From Niebla homalea (taxonomy: Eukaryota > Ascomycota > Lecanoromycetes > Lecanorales > Ramalinaceae), in contig JAHGAU010000022.1 in NCBI GenBank assembly GCA_019925105.1, positions 868,001 to 932,000 of the forward strand: a stretch of DNA of 64,000 bases, written 5' to 3'. Every line of letters begins with the position of its first letter. Position 1 is the first letter of the stretch. The position numbers and the translations under genes were made by a program. Below the pieces are notes generated by a model, which saw nothing but the letters and a program-made list of their open reading frames with translations, was not told the origin of the DNA and did no database searches. Below are positions 11,151 through 23,649 of the stretch, piece by piece.

Positions 11151-12743
11151 AAAACATAAGACGTATAACTTAAATAGAAGGTATTTAATTTTATTATAAA
11201 AATAAGCCTTAATATAAGTATAAAAATATTATTATTTATATATATATATTAAGTATTATTAACTTATAATCCTTTAAACTTATTATCCTCTATACTCCCT
11301 TATTATGATCCACTTATTACTTATTTAGACCCTATATGAGAACCAGTATTTAAACCTATAATCTTTTTACGGTAAAAACGTACCTTAATTAATTAAATAG
11401 CTTATAATACTATATAACGCGGAATAAACGTACTTTAGAAGTTATTATTTTATAAAACGGTTTATAATTAAAGGCTTATTAATACTTTTAAGTTTAAAGG
11501 CTTATAACCTATTAAGGGGCCGCGGGGGGTTTAATATAATATAAGGAAATCGGGTTATAATAAGTTTACCGGAAAAATAACGGAAGATATTAAAGAAAAC
11601 TTAAAGTTAATTAATAAACGTAAAGTTTATAGAATAAACGCCAGAAACGGATAAAATATTAATAAAGTAAAAATATACTATACGGGCGACCCGTTAACGT
11701 TTATAGCGGATAAGTTACGTTTAAAGAAGGGATTCTTATGTATTAATTGCTTAAACTTTATATTAAGATCCGGAAATTAAAGTAAATTAAGTTTAAACTA
11801 TAACGTAATTAATAACATATAGATTATAATAAAAGTACGTTTATAATAAAGCGACCTAAATTAATTAATTATTTAAATATAAAAGCTATATAATTAATAT
11901 TATTAATTATATTACGCTTATATTTAATTAATATCGATACTTTAATAATATTTTATTAAAAAAAGCTTTAATTTTATAACGATTAAAAAAACGTAAGAAC
12001 TTTATATAATAGTTAATAAAGTTTACTTATATATTTTTATATTGCTTTTTATTTTTAAGTATTAAAGTAAGTTAATAATAATATAAAAATATATAATTTA
12101 TTTAAATGTTTAACTTAAATAAGATTTAAATATACGTTTAGTTTACGTAATAGTTACGTCGTATAAAAACGATAAAGTTAAAAGCGTATAATCTTATATA
12201 ATGTTTTTCTAGTTAAATAACGGGAATATTTTATTAATTTTAATTTTCTTTATTGATTTTAATATTATATAATTTATATAAAAGCTTATAAAAATAATAA
12301 ATATATTATAAATAATACTTTTCATTAAACGTTACTTATATAATATGAATAAACCTCGTAAATAATTTATTTAATAATTATAAAAGTAACCTAACCGGAA
12401 ATTAAGCGGGTTAAAAGAAATTACCAGTAAATAATTCTAATATAATTATATAACTTAAATATAAGTCAACTATAACTTAAATATTATTATACGGCAGGAA
12501 GAATAAAATACGCGTTTAAAAGAATATATATATTATTATAAGTTTAAAGTATTTTTATTTATAAATATAAAGACTTTTACCGGGTAATATTAATATTATT
12601 AACGTTAAAAGTTAAATAAGTACGTTATATACCCGTACCGTAAAGCTTATAGACTCTTTTCCTTTTTTTTATTGGGTTTTTTAAAGGTTTTTAATAAGCT
12701 ACTTTAAGGTTATAATTAAAAGCTATAGCTTTAAGGATAAAGT

Positions 12744-12762
12744 ATAAAGGAAAAAAAGGTAT
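12744..12762 (+). other. polypurine tract of Gypsy-1
   Basis: A run of A and G with a single T near its 3' end, immediately upstream of the 3' LTR, in the position where plus-strand priming would start. Confidence 0.55.
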
Positions 12763-12973
12763 TATTATAATAAGAAATAATATAAAGGTTAATACTTACC
12801 TTGTGACCTTAACGTAGCTAGGTTATAGGAATACTTAATACCTATCCTTCCCACTTTTTCTTTTACTTCTTTAGCAATTAATCTACTTACCAAATATACC
12901 ATTTGTTAAGGCTATATATACATTTTACATTACCATACTACCCTCAAGCTTAAGGCATACGTCTGGCTTAACA
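12763..12973 (+). repeat. Gypsy-1 3' LTR
   Basis: 211 bp, the same length as the 5' LTR. The first TG now reads TA, and it ends GGCTTAACA. It is less RIPed in its second half than the 5' LTR (keeps CTACC, CACTT and similar). Followed directly by TTATT, the target duplication. Confidence 0.9.
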
Positions 12974-12978
12974 TTATT

Positions 12979-13652
12979 AACCCTAACCCATAGACGCCGT
13001 TTCAATAGCAACTTACTTAAAATACGACCCCGGCAAAATACCGGAGATACGTTTTTAAGCGATTCAGCTTAATCCCAGATCTTAAAAAAATATAACTATT
13101 TCCCGGGTAATTACAATAAATTTCCGGTTTACGGTTTTTTCAATTTTTCAGTATGCAATTTTAATACGGCGTTAATACGCCACCATTATTCATTCTTTTT
13201 ATTTCGTTAACATTCTCGGCGCTTTAAATATACTATAACTATTACCGATAAGGGCATAAGTAATGTTATATTAAGGGCGATAATATGCAATAAGGGCGTT
13301 GCTTTTTTATCTTTTTGGCCGGTATATTATTATAAAATGGCGCATACGCAGGTATATAGCATTAGGGTCTATGGTAGATATAAACATAACGGGTAGCTCC
13401 CGGGGGTCTTGGCGCGCACACTCACTTAAATCCATAACTACCTACCTAGCTACTCAAAAATCATATCAATCATACATTACACTTATTACGTTCTTAATAT
13501 AAAGTTATACCTTAGTTCTTTCTAAGTTCTTTAAGAATTAATCTTATTATTAATCTACTTATTAAAGTGGAGCCTAAGTATTTAAACCGTAACGTTACGT
13601 CTTCTATACCTACCTTTACTAGTCCCGCCAGCGTGCCGCCAGCGGAGTCAGT
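12979..13652 (+). repeat. little-RIPed segment with family-B repeat, copy 2
   Basis: Contains the conserved family-B block at 13328-13499. The sequence upstream of it (about 13040-13110: GAGATACG, AAGCGATTCAGC, TTTCCCGGG) also matches, in reverse, 57480-57560 next to copy 4, so the repeated unit is longer than the conserved core. At 13622-13655 a short GC-rich scrap repeats CCGCCAGCG, quite unlike its surroundings. Gypsy-1 is inserted at the left edge. No protein product is recognised. Confidence 0.6.
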
Positions 13653-14671
13653 CTAACAAAACGATTATCCTTAAGAAACCGGTTAAAATAAATTACTTAA
13701 AAATAAAAGTTTATAAACCGATTATACTCCTTTATACGTTAAGGAAAACCTTAAAAATCATAATTATAAAAGTCCTTAACGATTATACGGAAAAGTATGA
13801 ATTCTTCCTCAATTAATAAATAAATATTAAAAAAAGAAATTAACGGAAATAACCCTAAAAGGTTTAATTAATGGCATATGTACGGTATAAAGCTATAAAA
13901 AAGGCATATTATAAGCTTCTTTTCTTTAAATATTATATAAGCCTTTAATAAAATAAATTATTAAGGATTATTATATAATTTACGGAAAAAAAGGATTTTT
14001 TCTATATAAAATAAATTAAAAACTTTTTAAATAATTAAGTAACGTTAATTAACTTAAAATAAAAAATAAGCTTTGTAAAGCCCGTTATAATCGGGATCTT
14101 TTAAAGGTTATTTATTTCTCTTATTTTATTTTAATTCTTTAACGGCTTATTAATTAAAAAATTAATTAAACTAAAATAAAAAGTTTAAGTTAAAGGCTTT
14201 ATTAATAATATTTATTTTTTAATTTATAATACTTTTTTTAAATAAATTATTTAAAGTTAAAGTAAATTGGTAAAAAAAATTTATAATAAATAAAGATATA
14301 TAAAGTTTAATTTATATTATATAAGTATAAACTTAATTCTATATTTAAAAGCCTAAAGTTATATAATATAATAACTATAATAAATTTAAGTAAAGTTACA
14401 GTAAAACCGGAAACCAATATTAAAGTCCTTAATTTTTAAGTTAACGGGAAGCTTAATTAAAGGGATTTTATAAAAATGGTTTAAAGGAAAATAATCTCTT
14501 AAGAAAAAGGACTTACGTATTTTATAGCGTTAATATAAGGTATTACCTTATAGAAGGCTAAGATCGTTTATTAAGCGGTAATAAAGCCGGTTATAACGTA
14601 TATAACGGTTATTTAATATACTTTTAAAGGTACCCCCGGACATAGGAAAAAGCCTATTTAATAGCTATAAA
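13653..14671 (+). mobile_element. 5'-truncated Tad1-like LINE (copy D), part 1
   Basis: Aligns with the LINE RT region from about 23661 in copy 1 onward (CGATTATCCTTAAGAAACC; LYTLRKTLK). It stops at 14671, where the TIR element begins, and continues at 40388 after an 8-bp duplication. The RT active-site box FVDD reads FINN (14198-14209). A missing 5' half with the 3' end present is the usual result of incomplete target-primed reverse transcription. Confidence 0.82.
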
Positions 14672-14808
14672 TACTCCGGGAAGCGGGACGGGATGGGACG
14701 GGATTTGGCAATGTATATTTTATCCCGTATAGGATAGGATAAGGCTGAATCCTATCTTATCTTATTTTCATCCCGCCGGGATAGGATAAGCATATATTAA
14801 GATCTTAA
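14672..14808 (+). repeat. left terminal region of the TIR element
   Basis: Shares with 50846-50990 the terminal repeat, then GGATAAGGCTGAATCC and CCGGCGGGAT-like blocks. Strongly enriched in GGGAT, GGATA and ATCCC motifs, possibly transposase-binding subterminal repeats. Confidence 0.8.
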
Positions 14809-14987
14809 TATTTATTATTAAAATATTATTTAATAGAAATTAATTAATTAAAATTAAAAGAAGAACTATTTATTAATTATATTCTTTAAAGACTACGATA
14901 AGCATAATAATAATTATAATAATTCTTCTAATAATAATCTTTATTATTTATACGTTTACATTAACGTTAATATTAATATTAATATTA

Positions 14988-15130
14988 TTTTCCCTTTAAG
15001 TATTATTCTCCCTTTAAGTATTATTCTCCCTTTAAGTATTTATATCCTTTTAAATATTTATATCCTTTTAAGTATTAATATTTTCCCTTTAAGTATTTAT
15101 AATATCCGTATAAGTATTATTATCCTTGCC
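14988..15130 (+). repeat. minisatellite, ~19-21-bp unit
   Basis: About seven imperfect units of the type CCCTTTAAGTATTATTCT, some with TTTATAT in place of TTATTCT. Confidence 0.8.
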
Positions 15131-15217
15131 TTTAATATCTTTATTCTTCCCGTTATTACCGTTATTATTATTACTATTATTATTACCGTTATCACTATAA
15201 TAGGATTTATTACCGCG

Positions 15218-15218
<1 letters not shown>

Positions 15219-15275
<57 letters not shown>
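15219..15275 (+). repeat. (ATT)n microsatellite
   Basis: About 19 uninterrupted ATT units. Confidence 0.9.
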
Positions 15276-15276
<1 letters not shown>

Positions 15277-15284
15277 GATTACGT

Positions 15285-15350
15285 AGAACACCCCGGGTAC
15301 TGTTACCCCAGGATTTACCCCCGGGATTTATTATCCTGGGATTTATTACT
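15285..15350 (+). repeat. GC-richer CCCGGGATTTA repeat
   Basis: Three imperfect copies of CC(C/T)GGGATTTA within about 60 bp, right after the ATT array. A related CCCCGGGATTTA occurs again at about 16522. Little RIPed; function unknown. Confidence 0.5.
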
Positions 15351-15399
15351 GCATTTAAACTAATAAGCTAGACCGCTTAACGACTATATATTTATAAAT

Positions 15400-18300
15400 A
15401 ATAATATAAAGTTCGGTTAATTTATAAACGTAAAAAAAAAGAAAGCTTTATATTATCGCCTTAATTAATTGACTATTTTTAACCTAAATAATAACGCGCT
15501 TAACGTAAATATAAGCGAAATTATATATTTTTAATATAAAATTAATAAAGTATAAAGAATTATATTAATAATTTTATATTTAAAGTAAAAGATAAAATAT
15601 ACCTTTATTGCTTTTCGGATAGTATAAATAGTTACTCGTTAAAACCGGAAATCGTCTTTCTTAGTCTATTTAAAAGTAATTTTTTTTATATAAATATATT
15701 ATTAATATAAAGGGAGTTAAGGTTTAATTAACTTTTAATAATACTTAATTTTACGTAATATTCTTATTTAATTAATTATATTAATCCTAATAATTATAAT
15801 AATTATAATAATAATTATAATACGGAGTTACTCCCTATTCCTACTTTATATTTCTTCTTCATAACTAATATTTTTAGTTTCTTAAAGTCTTTATATTATA
15901 TATTCGTATTAATAATTAAGGCTTTTTTAATTGATTTTTAAAAAATTTAATTAATACGGGCTATTATACGCGGTATAATATACGTATAGCAATATAAGAA
16001 TAATATCTATTAATTATTTAATAGTTAAAAGGATATAAAAAAAAAAAATATTAAATAAGTATAAAATATAAATATAATTAAGTATAAAGTAAAAAATTCT
16101 TTAAGGTAAAATTATTAATTAATACGGATTTAAAGTAAATCTTAATACCGCCGAAATTCGTACCCGATTAAGCTTAGCGTTAAAAAAGTAAATACTTTAA
16201 ATTCGGCTAGAAAAAAACTAGATAATATAAAGTAATAAATATAATCTCGTTATTACTTAATATGTTAATTGATAATTTTTTTTTACTTATCTTTTCAATA
16301 ATTAAAATTATTAAATATAATATTATTTTATCCTTACGGGGCCTATATAACGTTAACCCCGATTATAATTAACTTAAAAAAAAAGGTTTTTAAATTATTT
16401 TAAAAACTCGGCAATAAGCGTAATATATATCGTTTTAATAATATTATTATTTTAACGCTTAATTAAATTGTTTATATTAATTTTTATAATAATTAAAATA
16501 TAATTTTTTATAGATTCCTAGCCCCGGGATTTAACCTTAAAAGTTTTAATAAATTAAGTTTAACGTTTATCTTATTTATAAATTTATTAATATATCTATT
16601 AAAATTCCTGATTTTAAATTCTTAATTCCTTATTTATTTTTCTTTGATTAAGTAACTTTTTAAGTAATTTCTTATTTTAATATCCTTATAATATTATAGT
16701 TTTAAGTCTTATAATTATAAATTATATTAAAAACCCTTTTATAGATTTTTTATTTAAAGTAAAATCCGAAAAGAGTAATTGTTATATATAAATAGCTATA
16801 AAAGTTTAAAGCTTAAGCGCTTTTTTTATATATATTAATTATTTAAAGGATAAGTTTCTTATATTTAACGATATTATTCTTTAGGATAGTTTACCTTATA
16901 AGTTACGTAATAAAAAGCTTAATCCATAAGTAAAACTTAAAGTAAAAAAAGCTTTTAAAGGATAAATCTTTTACGATTAATAATATTACTCTTTAAGATA
17001 GTTTACCTTATAATTTATAAAATAAAAGGTTTAATCCGTAAAAGAAACTTAAAGTAAAAAAAAAGCTTTTATATAATTTATATATAGTAAAATCGCGTAA
17101 TCGGACTAACCAATTTTATTCCTTAAAATAATAATTAGAAAAATAAAGTATACCGATTAAACCGCCTTAAGCTATTATTTATTTAAGTTAAAAAAGATTA
17201 ATAAATTAAAAAAAGCTATTATTAAAGACCGGGTTTTATTGGAAGCGTAGATTAAGAAAAACATTATAAATAACCAGTATATTAATTAATATAATTATCT
17301 TTCTATTTATTATATTTATAATTATTAATATTCTTAATAATTAATATATTAATATTTTCGCTTCAAGCTACGGTTTTAAGTTAAATAAAACGTAAAAGCT
17401 AAAGTTAATAAAAGATAATAATAATCCTTTATAAGAAAATTTAAGTAATAATAAAATAATAATAAGTATAAGCTTTTATTATAATATATATATAATTAAT
17501 TTAATTTCGGTAGACCCGAAATTTATAGCGCTTTTAATATAAACGAAAATTAAAAAAGTTAACTCGGATAAGCTTAATATTAAAAAGCTTTTAATAAACG
17601 TAATTAATATATAAAATATTTAATTATATAATTATAATATAATTTAATTTATGGGAGATAAACGCTTATAATATAACCCTATTAAACCTATATAACGTAA
17701 AATATGAAAATTATAAATAGATTAAATATCCGATTTTTTAACTCTTATACGTATTTTTAAAAAAATATATTAATTAAGATTTTATAATTATTATTATATT
17801 AATTAAATATAAAATTAACCGCCTATATAAGGATTTATTACCGCTATATAAATATTTCTTTAAGTAAAAACGGATAATTTAACGTAATAAAATTACTTGT
17901 ATTTATAAGCTATTTTTATATAATAATAATTACGAATAGGATAAATAAGTAATATTATTTAAGCCTATATTTTAATAGGAGAATTATAACTTTAAAAACT
18001 AAAACTAAGACCTTATAATAAACGTAATAAAAACAAAAGAAGCTTAACTATTAATTATATATAACTTTAAGGATAGGATTTTTATTGATTATTAACGTAT
18101 TATTACGGTTACCGATAAATTAACTATAATCCTTAAAGGTAATAATTTTTATTATGATTTTTTTTTAAAGAAAATATATTTAATTGATAAAGAATTTTCA
18201 ATTTAAGGAATATAATTAAATTTAATATTAATTTTATGAAATTATTTTTCTTGATTAAAAAACTTATAACTTAATTAAAAATTTAATTAAAAAATATAGT

Positions 18301-20308
18301 AAAATTTAGCTTTTTAATTAAAGCTTTAATTAATAAAAAGATTATAATAAATAATCTTAATGCGTTTAATAAAATTTCTTTTTATAATATATTAATTAAA
18401 GTTAAATTTCTTATTTTTTAATAATTTTAAAAGGTTATTAAATTTAATTTTTTAATTAAAATTAAAATTTTATAACGATATTTAAATCCTAAACGAAAGT
18501 TTTTTACCTTTAAGCGTTCGTATTAATTCTCTATCCTTTTATATTAATATAACTTATTTTATATATATAATAAAAAGTAAGGTTATTAAGATATATATTA
18601 ATTATATATTAAAAATTTATTATAGGTTATTTTATATTAATATTTATTAATAAAATAAACTTCCGTAATCTTTTATAACGCTTTAATAATTATAAAATAG
18701 AATTTATATACCCCTTTACCTTTTATTTCCCCGATTACTTTTTTAATTAATCTTATAAAGCTTAATTTTAATATTATTAATATTATAGACTTTTAAAATA
18801 GGTAAATTTTATATAATATAATATTTAACTTTTATTAATTATTAAAGCGTTAAGGATTATTAATAAAGCTTACTTTTATTTTTTAATTTATAAATAATAC
18901 TTTATATTAAAACTATTTTTAAGGGATTTTCTACGTAATCCCGTTATAACCCTTTTAATTTTTTAATATTATAATTCTTAAAATATAAATTAATTTCTTT
19001 AAGGCCATTTTTCTATATAAATATTAAGGAACTTAATAGTATAAAAATTAAAATAAAAATAAAGGGTAAACCTTTATTATATATAATATAAAGATTATTT
19101 TAAATGAAATAAAAGAGAAATATTTCTTTAAGAATAATTTTTTAAAATAAACTTTTAAAAATTAGTTTATAAAGATTATATAAAGTATTTTTATTTACCT
19201 TTTAATTATAAGATACTTTTCTAAGACTTATATACTTTTATTATATTTTAAGGTCTTTCTTATTTATAGGGATTTTAAATTAAATCCCACTATTTTCTTA
19301 AAAAGGGTTTACGTAAAAGATAACTATTAATCTTATTATAAGCTTATATATTTATATTATTTTTATAATTATTTTAATTATAGTAAATAAGATATTATAT
19401 TTATTAACCAGTTATTATTAAGAAAAAATATTTAATTCAATTATTATTTTACCCTATTTAAAGACTTTATTTATAATTAATTTTATTATATTAACATATC
19501 TTTTAATACGTTTAATAATATAAGCTTAATTTATATAGACCCTTTAATATTAAATCTTTTAATATTAGGATTAAAGCGTAAGTTTAAGTATTATATATAT
19601 AAAGTAATTATTAAAAACGAGTTCCTAATATAGTAAAGAAATACTTTATAAGTATAAACGTATTTAACTTAATACCTAATATAAAATATTAAGAAGAAGT
19701 TTAATGCTTAAAAGTGTTTCGAAGAAAATATTATATATATTAATAATAATATAAAGTTACCTTATATTATATAGAACAGATACGATAAAGGTTTACGGTA
19801 CTTAAGAAAAAATAGAATATTAAGAATAAAGAATTATATAAAAATTAAAAATTATAAGAAAATTAACTATATTAAAAACCTCGGATAAGTATTAATTTAA
19901 ATTAATATAATTAATAAAGTAATTAAATCTCCCTTTCGATCGGATTATTATGCAGATAATTATAAAATTTTTTAATTAATTTTATAAAACGTTATTAATT
20001 AATAAGTAAGATTTTTTTAATTAATAAGTAAGATTTTTATTTAATAATAAAGTTTTAATATAAGAAGATTTCCTAAAGTAAATACGGCAATAAGTTATTA
20101 TTATAGCCTTATTATTTACTATTATTAAGCATATTAAGATACGTTAAGTTTTTACTTATTTCAATTAAGGCTTTATATTATTATCCTTAATAACGATTAA
20201 AAATTATATAATAAAGCGCTTAAAAAAATTAGATTATTTTTATTAAAAGATTTTCTTAATAACGGTAATAAGGTTTTATTAACCATAAATAATTAATCCG
20301 TTAATAAT
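15400..20308. other. unassigned RIPed sequence inside the TIR element
   Basis: About 4.9 kb with no identified domain. At 17650-18050 a plus-strand frame reads like protein if TAA/TAG are taken as former glutamine codons (a PPI*GFITAI*IFL stretch; one TGA). A 113-bp tandem duplication lies at 16871-17070. This stretch could contain the remains of another element or of the TIR element's own transposase, but I cannot assign it. Confidence 0.4.
16871..17070 (+). repeat. 113-bp tandem duplication
   Basis: An 86-bp segment beginning ATATTATTCTTTAGGATAG recurs at 16984 with mainly C/T and G/A differences; both copies end AAAGCTTTT. Confidence 0.75.
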
Positions 20309-20362
20309 AAATAATTTTATGAAATATTAAATTAAGGCTTAACCGAGTGTGGAGATTTTCCG

Positions 20363-22050
20363 ATGGCGACGAATAACGGGACCCTAAAGGTTAAAAACGA
20401 TGTACGCGTATATAACTTAAATAATAATAAGGATAATACCTTAAATATAATAAGCGGAAGCGGAATGGTAATAAAAATAAAAAGGGAGGAAGGGTAAACG
20501 GCCTAGATTAATAGGAACGGTAATAAGTTATATAAATAACGCGATAAATACAAGATAAAAAGGCCTTAAATTAAATAAAGAGCCTCTAATTAATAAAATA
20601 CGTATAAAAAGACGCGTATAACGCGTAAAGGTATTATTATAAAAAATAATAAATAAAGGGCGGAGGGAATAAAGACGGTACGTAAGGATAAATAAAGGGT
20701 AAACGGAGGCGTAAAAGGCCTTATTAAATATATATTAATTAAAAAAAGTTAAATAAAAATAAAGAAATATTAAATAAATAAAAATAAATTATGAAAAGAA
20801 ATAATTATTAAATATACGGGGAAAAATAAAAAAGGAGAAAACGATAAAAACATTAAAAAACTTCTTTATAATTATATAGAAAAATATTACGTTAAAGACC
20901 TAGCCGATATTATAAATCGGGTTACGGAAAGTAAAAAAATAAAAAGGATACGTATAAAATAAAAGAACGATAAAGGAAACTTTAAAGAAGGAAACGGGGA
21001 TAAATTAAATAATAAGGACCGTAAAAACGGTATTAACGTTAATAATAAAAAAAATAAAGACGGAAAAGAAAACGGTAACGTTAAAGAAAGCGAAAATAAT
21101 AATTATATAACTATCGGGCGAAAAAGAAAAAAGTATAATGGTAAAAATAAACCCGTTATAATTAATAAAAATATTTAAAATAACGGGAAAATTATTAATA
21201 GAGTAAATTATTATAATATATAAATTATAAAACGGAAATATCCTTCTTAATATAACCTTATTAAAGGTGAAAAAGGGACTAAAGAAGTCAAAAAAATAAG
21301 CCAATAAAGAAGGATATAAGATAATAAAGGTATTAAGGTAATCCTTTATTATCGCGGTGGACGGGATATATTTAATAAAATTTATAAGGAAGGAAGGGGA
21401 AGTTATTTTAAAACGGATAAAAAGGAAAATACGGTTTTTTACTTTAAATTAAAAATCGTTAATTATAGTCTCCTTTTTATAATAAAGAAGTTAAACGTTT
21501 TCAATTATATAAAGAAATACTTTATAATTATCTTAAATATAACGTTAATAAAAATATATAACGATATCTTTAATAAAGGGGTAATAAAGGGTAAATCCTT
21601 TAAATTAACGAGACCTTAAGATTAAATAACGGATATTTATTAATACTTTAAATATTAAAAATATAAATATATTATTATAAGGTACCTTAATAATATAAAG
21701 TATATAATATATATTAAAGGGTATAATACGTATAAATACGTTAACTTAATAATAAAAAGCTTAATAAAGAATATGTTAAAATACGTAATATATAATAATA
21801 ATAATTACTTAACGTAAGACTTACAATATATAATAACAGCAAAGAAGACTTAATATAAGGAGATTAAGATAACGGTTAAGGTTTAACGCTATAATTTATA
21901 TGAATTTAAATTAATGAAATAATTAAAAACGATTTTAAGACGTAAATAGAATTTATTAAATAAGAAAAAGTAAAACGTAATAATTAATAACGTAAAGAAG
22001 AAGAAGCTTATAATGATATTAACCTTTAAAGCCGGCCGTCCGACCGGGAT
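20363..22050 (+). pseudogene. LINE copy 1 ORF1 (gag-like), degraded
   Basis: Starts ATGGCGACGAATAACGGG, the same start as copy A at 294 and copy 3 at 34327. The frame is broken by many TAA codons. ORF1 proteins of this clade bind element RNA. I could not resolve zinc knuckles in the RIPed sequence, and the downstream end is approximate. Confidence 0.55.
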
Positions 22051-22169
22051 TACTATTATAATAAAAAGATTAAAATAAATAATACTTAATTTTAAAGAAA
22101 GACTATTTATATAAATAAAAATTAATAAGGAAAACCCGACGGACGTTAATATTTAATATATTTACGCTT

Positions 22170-22720
22170 TTAAAAATAATATAATATAACGTATATGGGG
22201 AAGTAATTAAAGTTATAATATTAACATTTAAATTTAAAAAAATAAAGGATATTAATATTATAACGATATAAAAGTTATTATATAATTTATATATTTACTT
22301 TTTAATTAACCCGAAAGATGGTTTTTATTTAACTTTTAAAGGTAATAAAATAACGTAAATGTATTTCTTTATTAATAAAAAATTAAATATAAATAATTAA
22401 GATGTTATTTATTATAAAAAGAATTTATATACGTTCCGGATTATATAAAAAAAGGATATTAAAAATAACCTAAATATTTATAATACGTATAATCCGCCCC
22501 CGGTTAATAGGAAAAATTTTTTTATAATCCCGTTACTTAAGGATATTATAACTATATTTAATAAGTATTTTTTAATAAAAAACTTTAATCTTTATTATAT
22601 TTAATAAAATAAGGACGGTTATATAATTAATTATATTAAATTTAAGGAATTATTAATAGTTATTATAGGTTTAACCTTACGTTATTAACGTTAAAAAAGG
22701 CTATTATATAAAAAGCCGTA
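22170..22720 (+). pseudogene. LINE copy 1 ORF2 AP-endonuclease domain
   Basis: The frame reads II*YNVYGEV (about 22174), then DINIITI*KLLYNLYIYF, then NIYNTYNPPPV (about 22470) and KNFNLYYI. These match the APE-like endonuclease of fungal LINEs (QYNV..., DI.AIQEPW, NIYNVYNPPP, GDFNLHH). In the catalytic block IQEPW, Gln is a stop and Glu and Pro are replaced, and GDFN has become KNFN. The enzyme would nick the target to prime reverse transcription. Confidence 0.8.
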
Positions 22721-23649
22721 AACTTAGGATTATAATTAACTTAATATTTAACTCAGAAAATATTATTAATTTAATTATAATATACGGACCTTAAAAGAAC
22801 TTAAAATACGGTTTAAATTATATCTTAATATAAATAACCTTAAATTAATCTATTAATATAACTCCGCCTTTACCGTTTAAACGAACGTAAAAAATAATTA
22901 AAGAAATCAAAATATTTATAAAAATAATAAAAGTAATATCTTAATTAATAGAGTTCTTTTAATTTAATAATAAAAAATAAATTAACCGTTTTATAAAGCG
23001 GATAATAAAAGCTTTAAATAAAGTAATTAACGTTATAATCTTAATAATAAAGTTATCTTAAAAAGTTAAAACTTATTAAAATAAAAAATATATAAAAATA
23101 ATTATAAAAATAAAAGCGCTTATAAAATAAATTATTAAATATAAAAATTAAGAAATATTTTAATAATTAAAGGAAATTTAAAAAGAAAAGGAAAAAATTA
23201 TCCAGAAAATTAAGTAAACGTATTTTTAAATTATAATATATAATTCAGTGATTTCCCCTTATAATATTTAAAAATTAATAAAATATAATAAAAAATAAAG
23301 TAAAAATTTAAATTTATTTTTAAGTTTTTACCCTTAAAAAGATTAAACGGTATAATAAAAATACCTTTAATAGTAAAATTAAAACTCTTAAAAGGCGTTT
23401 TTTCCCCCGTTACCAGAAATTAACTTAATAGATATTAATAATATAGTATATCTTAAATTAATAATAATAAGTAAAATAATAATTTAAAAGATAATAATTA
23501 AAGCAATCAATAAATTAAAAAAGAATAAAGCTTTTAGACTTAACGGTATATTAAATAGATTCCTATTTATAATAATATTATTATTTAAAAAGGTTTTTAT
23601 TTATTTATTTTAAGTTTATTTTAATATAAAATATTACTTCCGTAGATTT

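Larger units (their letters stand above)
5574..12973 (+). mobile_element. Gypsy-1: complete but RIP-killed Ty3/Gypsy LTR retrotransposon
   Basis: A 7.4-kb element bounded by two direct LTRs of 211 bp each (5574-5784 and 12763-12973) and flanked by the same 5 bp, TTATT (5569-5573 and 12974-12978). The duplication marks an integration event and fixes both ends. Internal order is a pol linker (about 7816), reverse transcriptase (about 8025-8520), RNase H (about 8690-9065) and integrase (about 9870-11150), the Ty3/Gypsy order. Gag and protease should lie in 5785-7800, but RIP hides them. The region from about 11150 to the right LTR carries no recognised domain. A purine run (about 12744-12760) precedes the right LTR as a polypurine tract should. 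In-frame stops, at least one frameshift near 8130-8170 and lost catalytic residues show it is dead. Confidence 0.9.

Noticed and set aside
13299..13502. 67-codon frame over family-B copy 2
   Set aside because: The frame is not kept in copies 1, 3 and 4, so the conservation is not at the protein level.
15097..15291. Poly-isoleucine open frame on the minus strand
   Set aside because: Mirror of the (ATT)n array and the neighbouring minisatellite.
21005..21304. 99-codon Phe/Ile-rich minus-strand frame, and a similar one at 28664-28849
   Set aside because: Antisense of Lys/Asn-rich LINE ORF1 sequence; hydrophobic composition follows from that.
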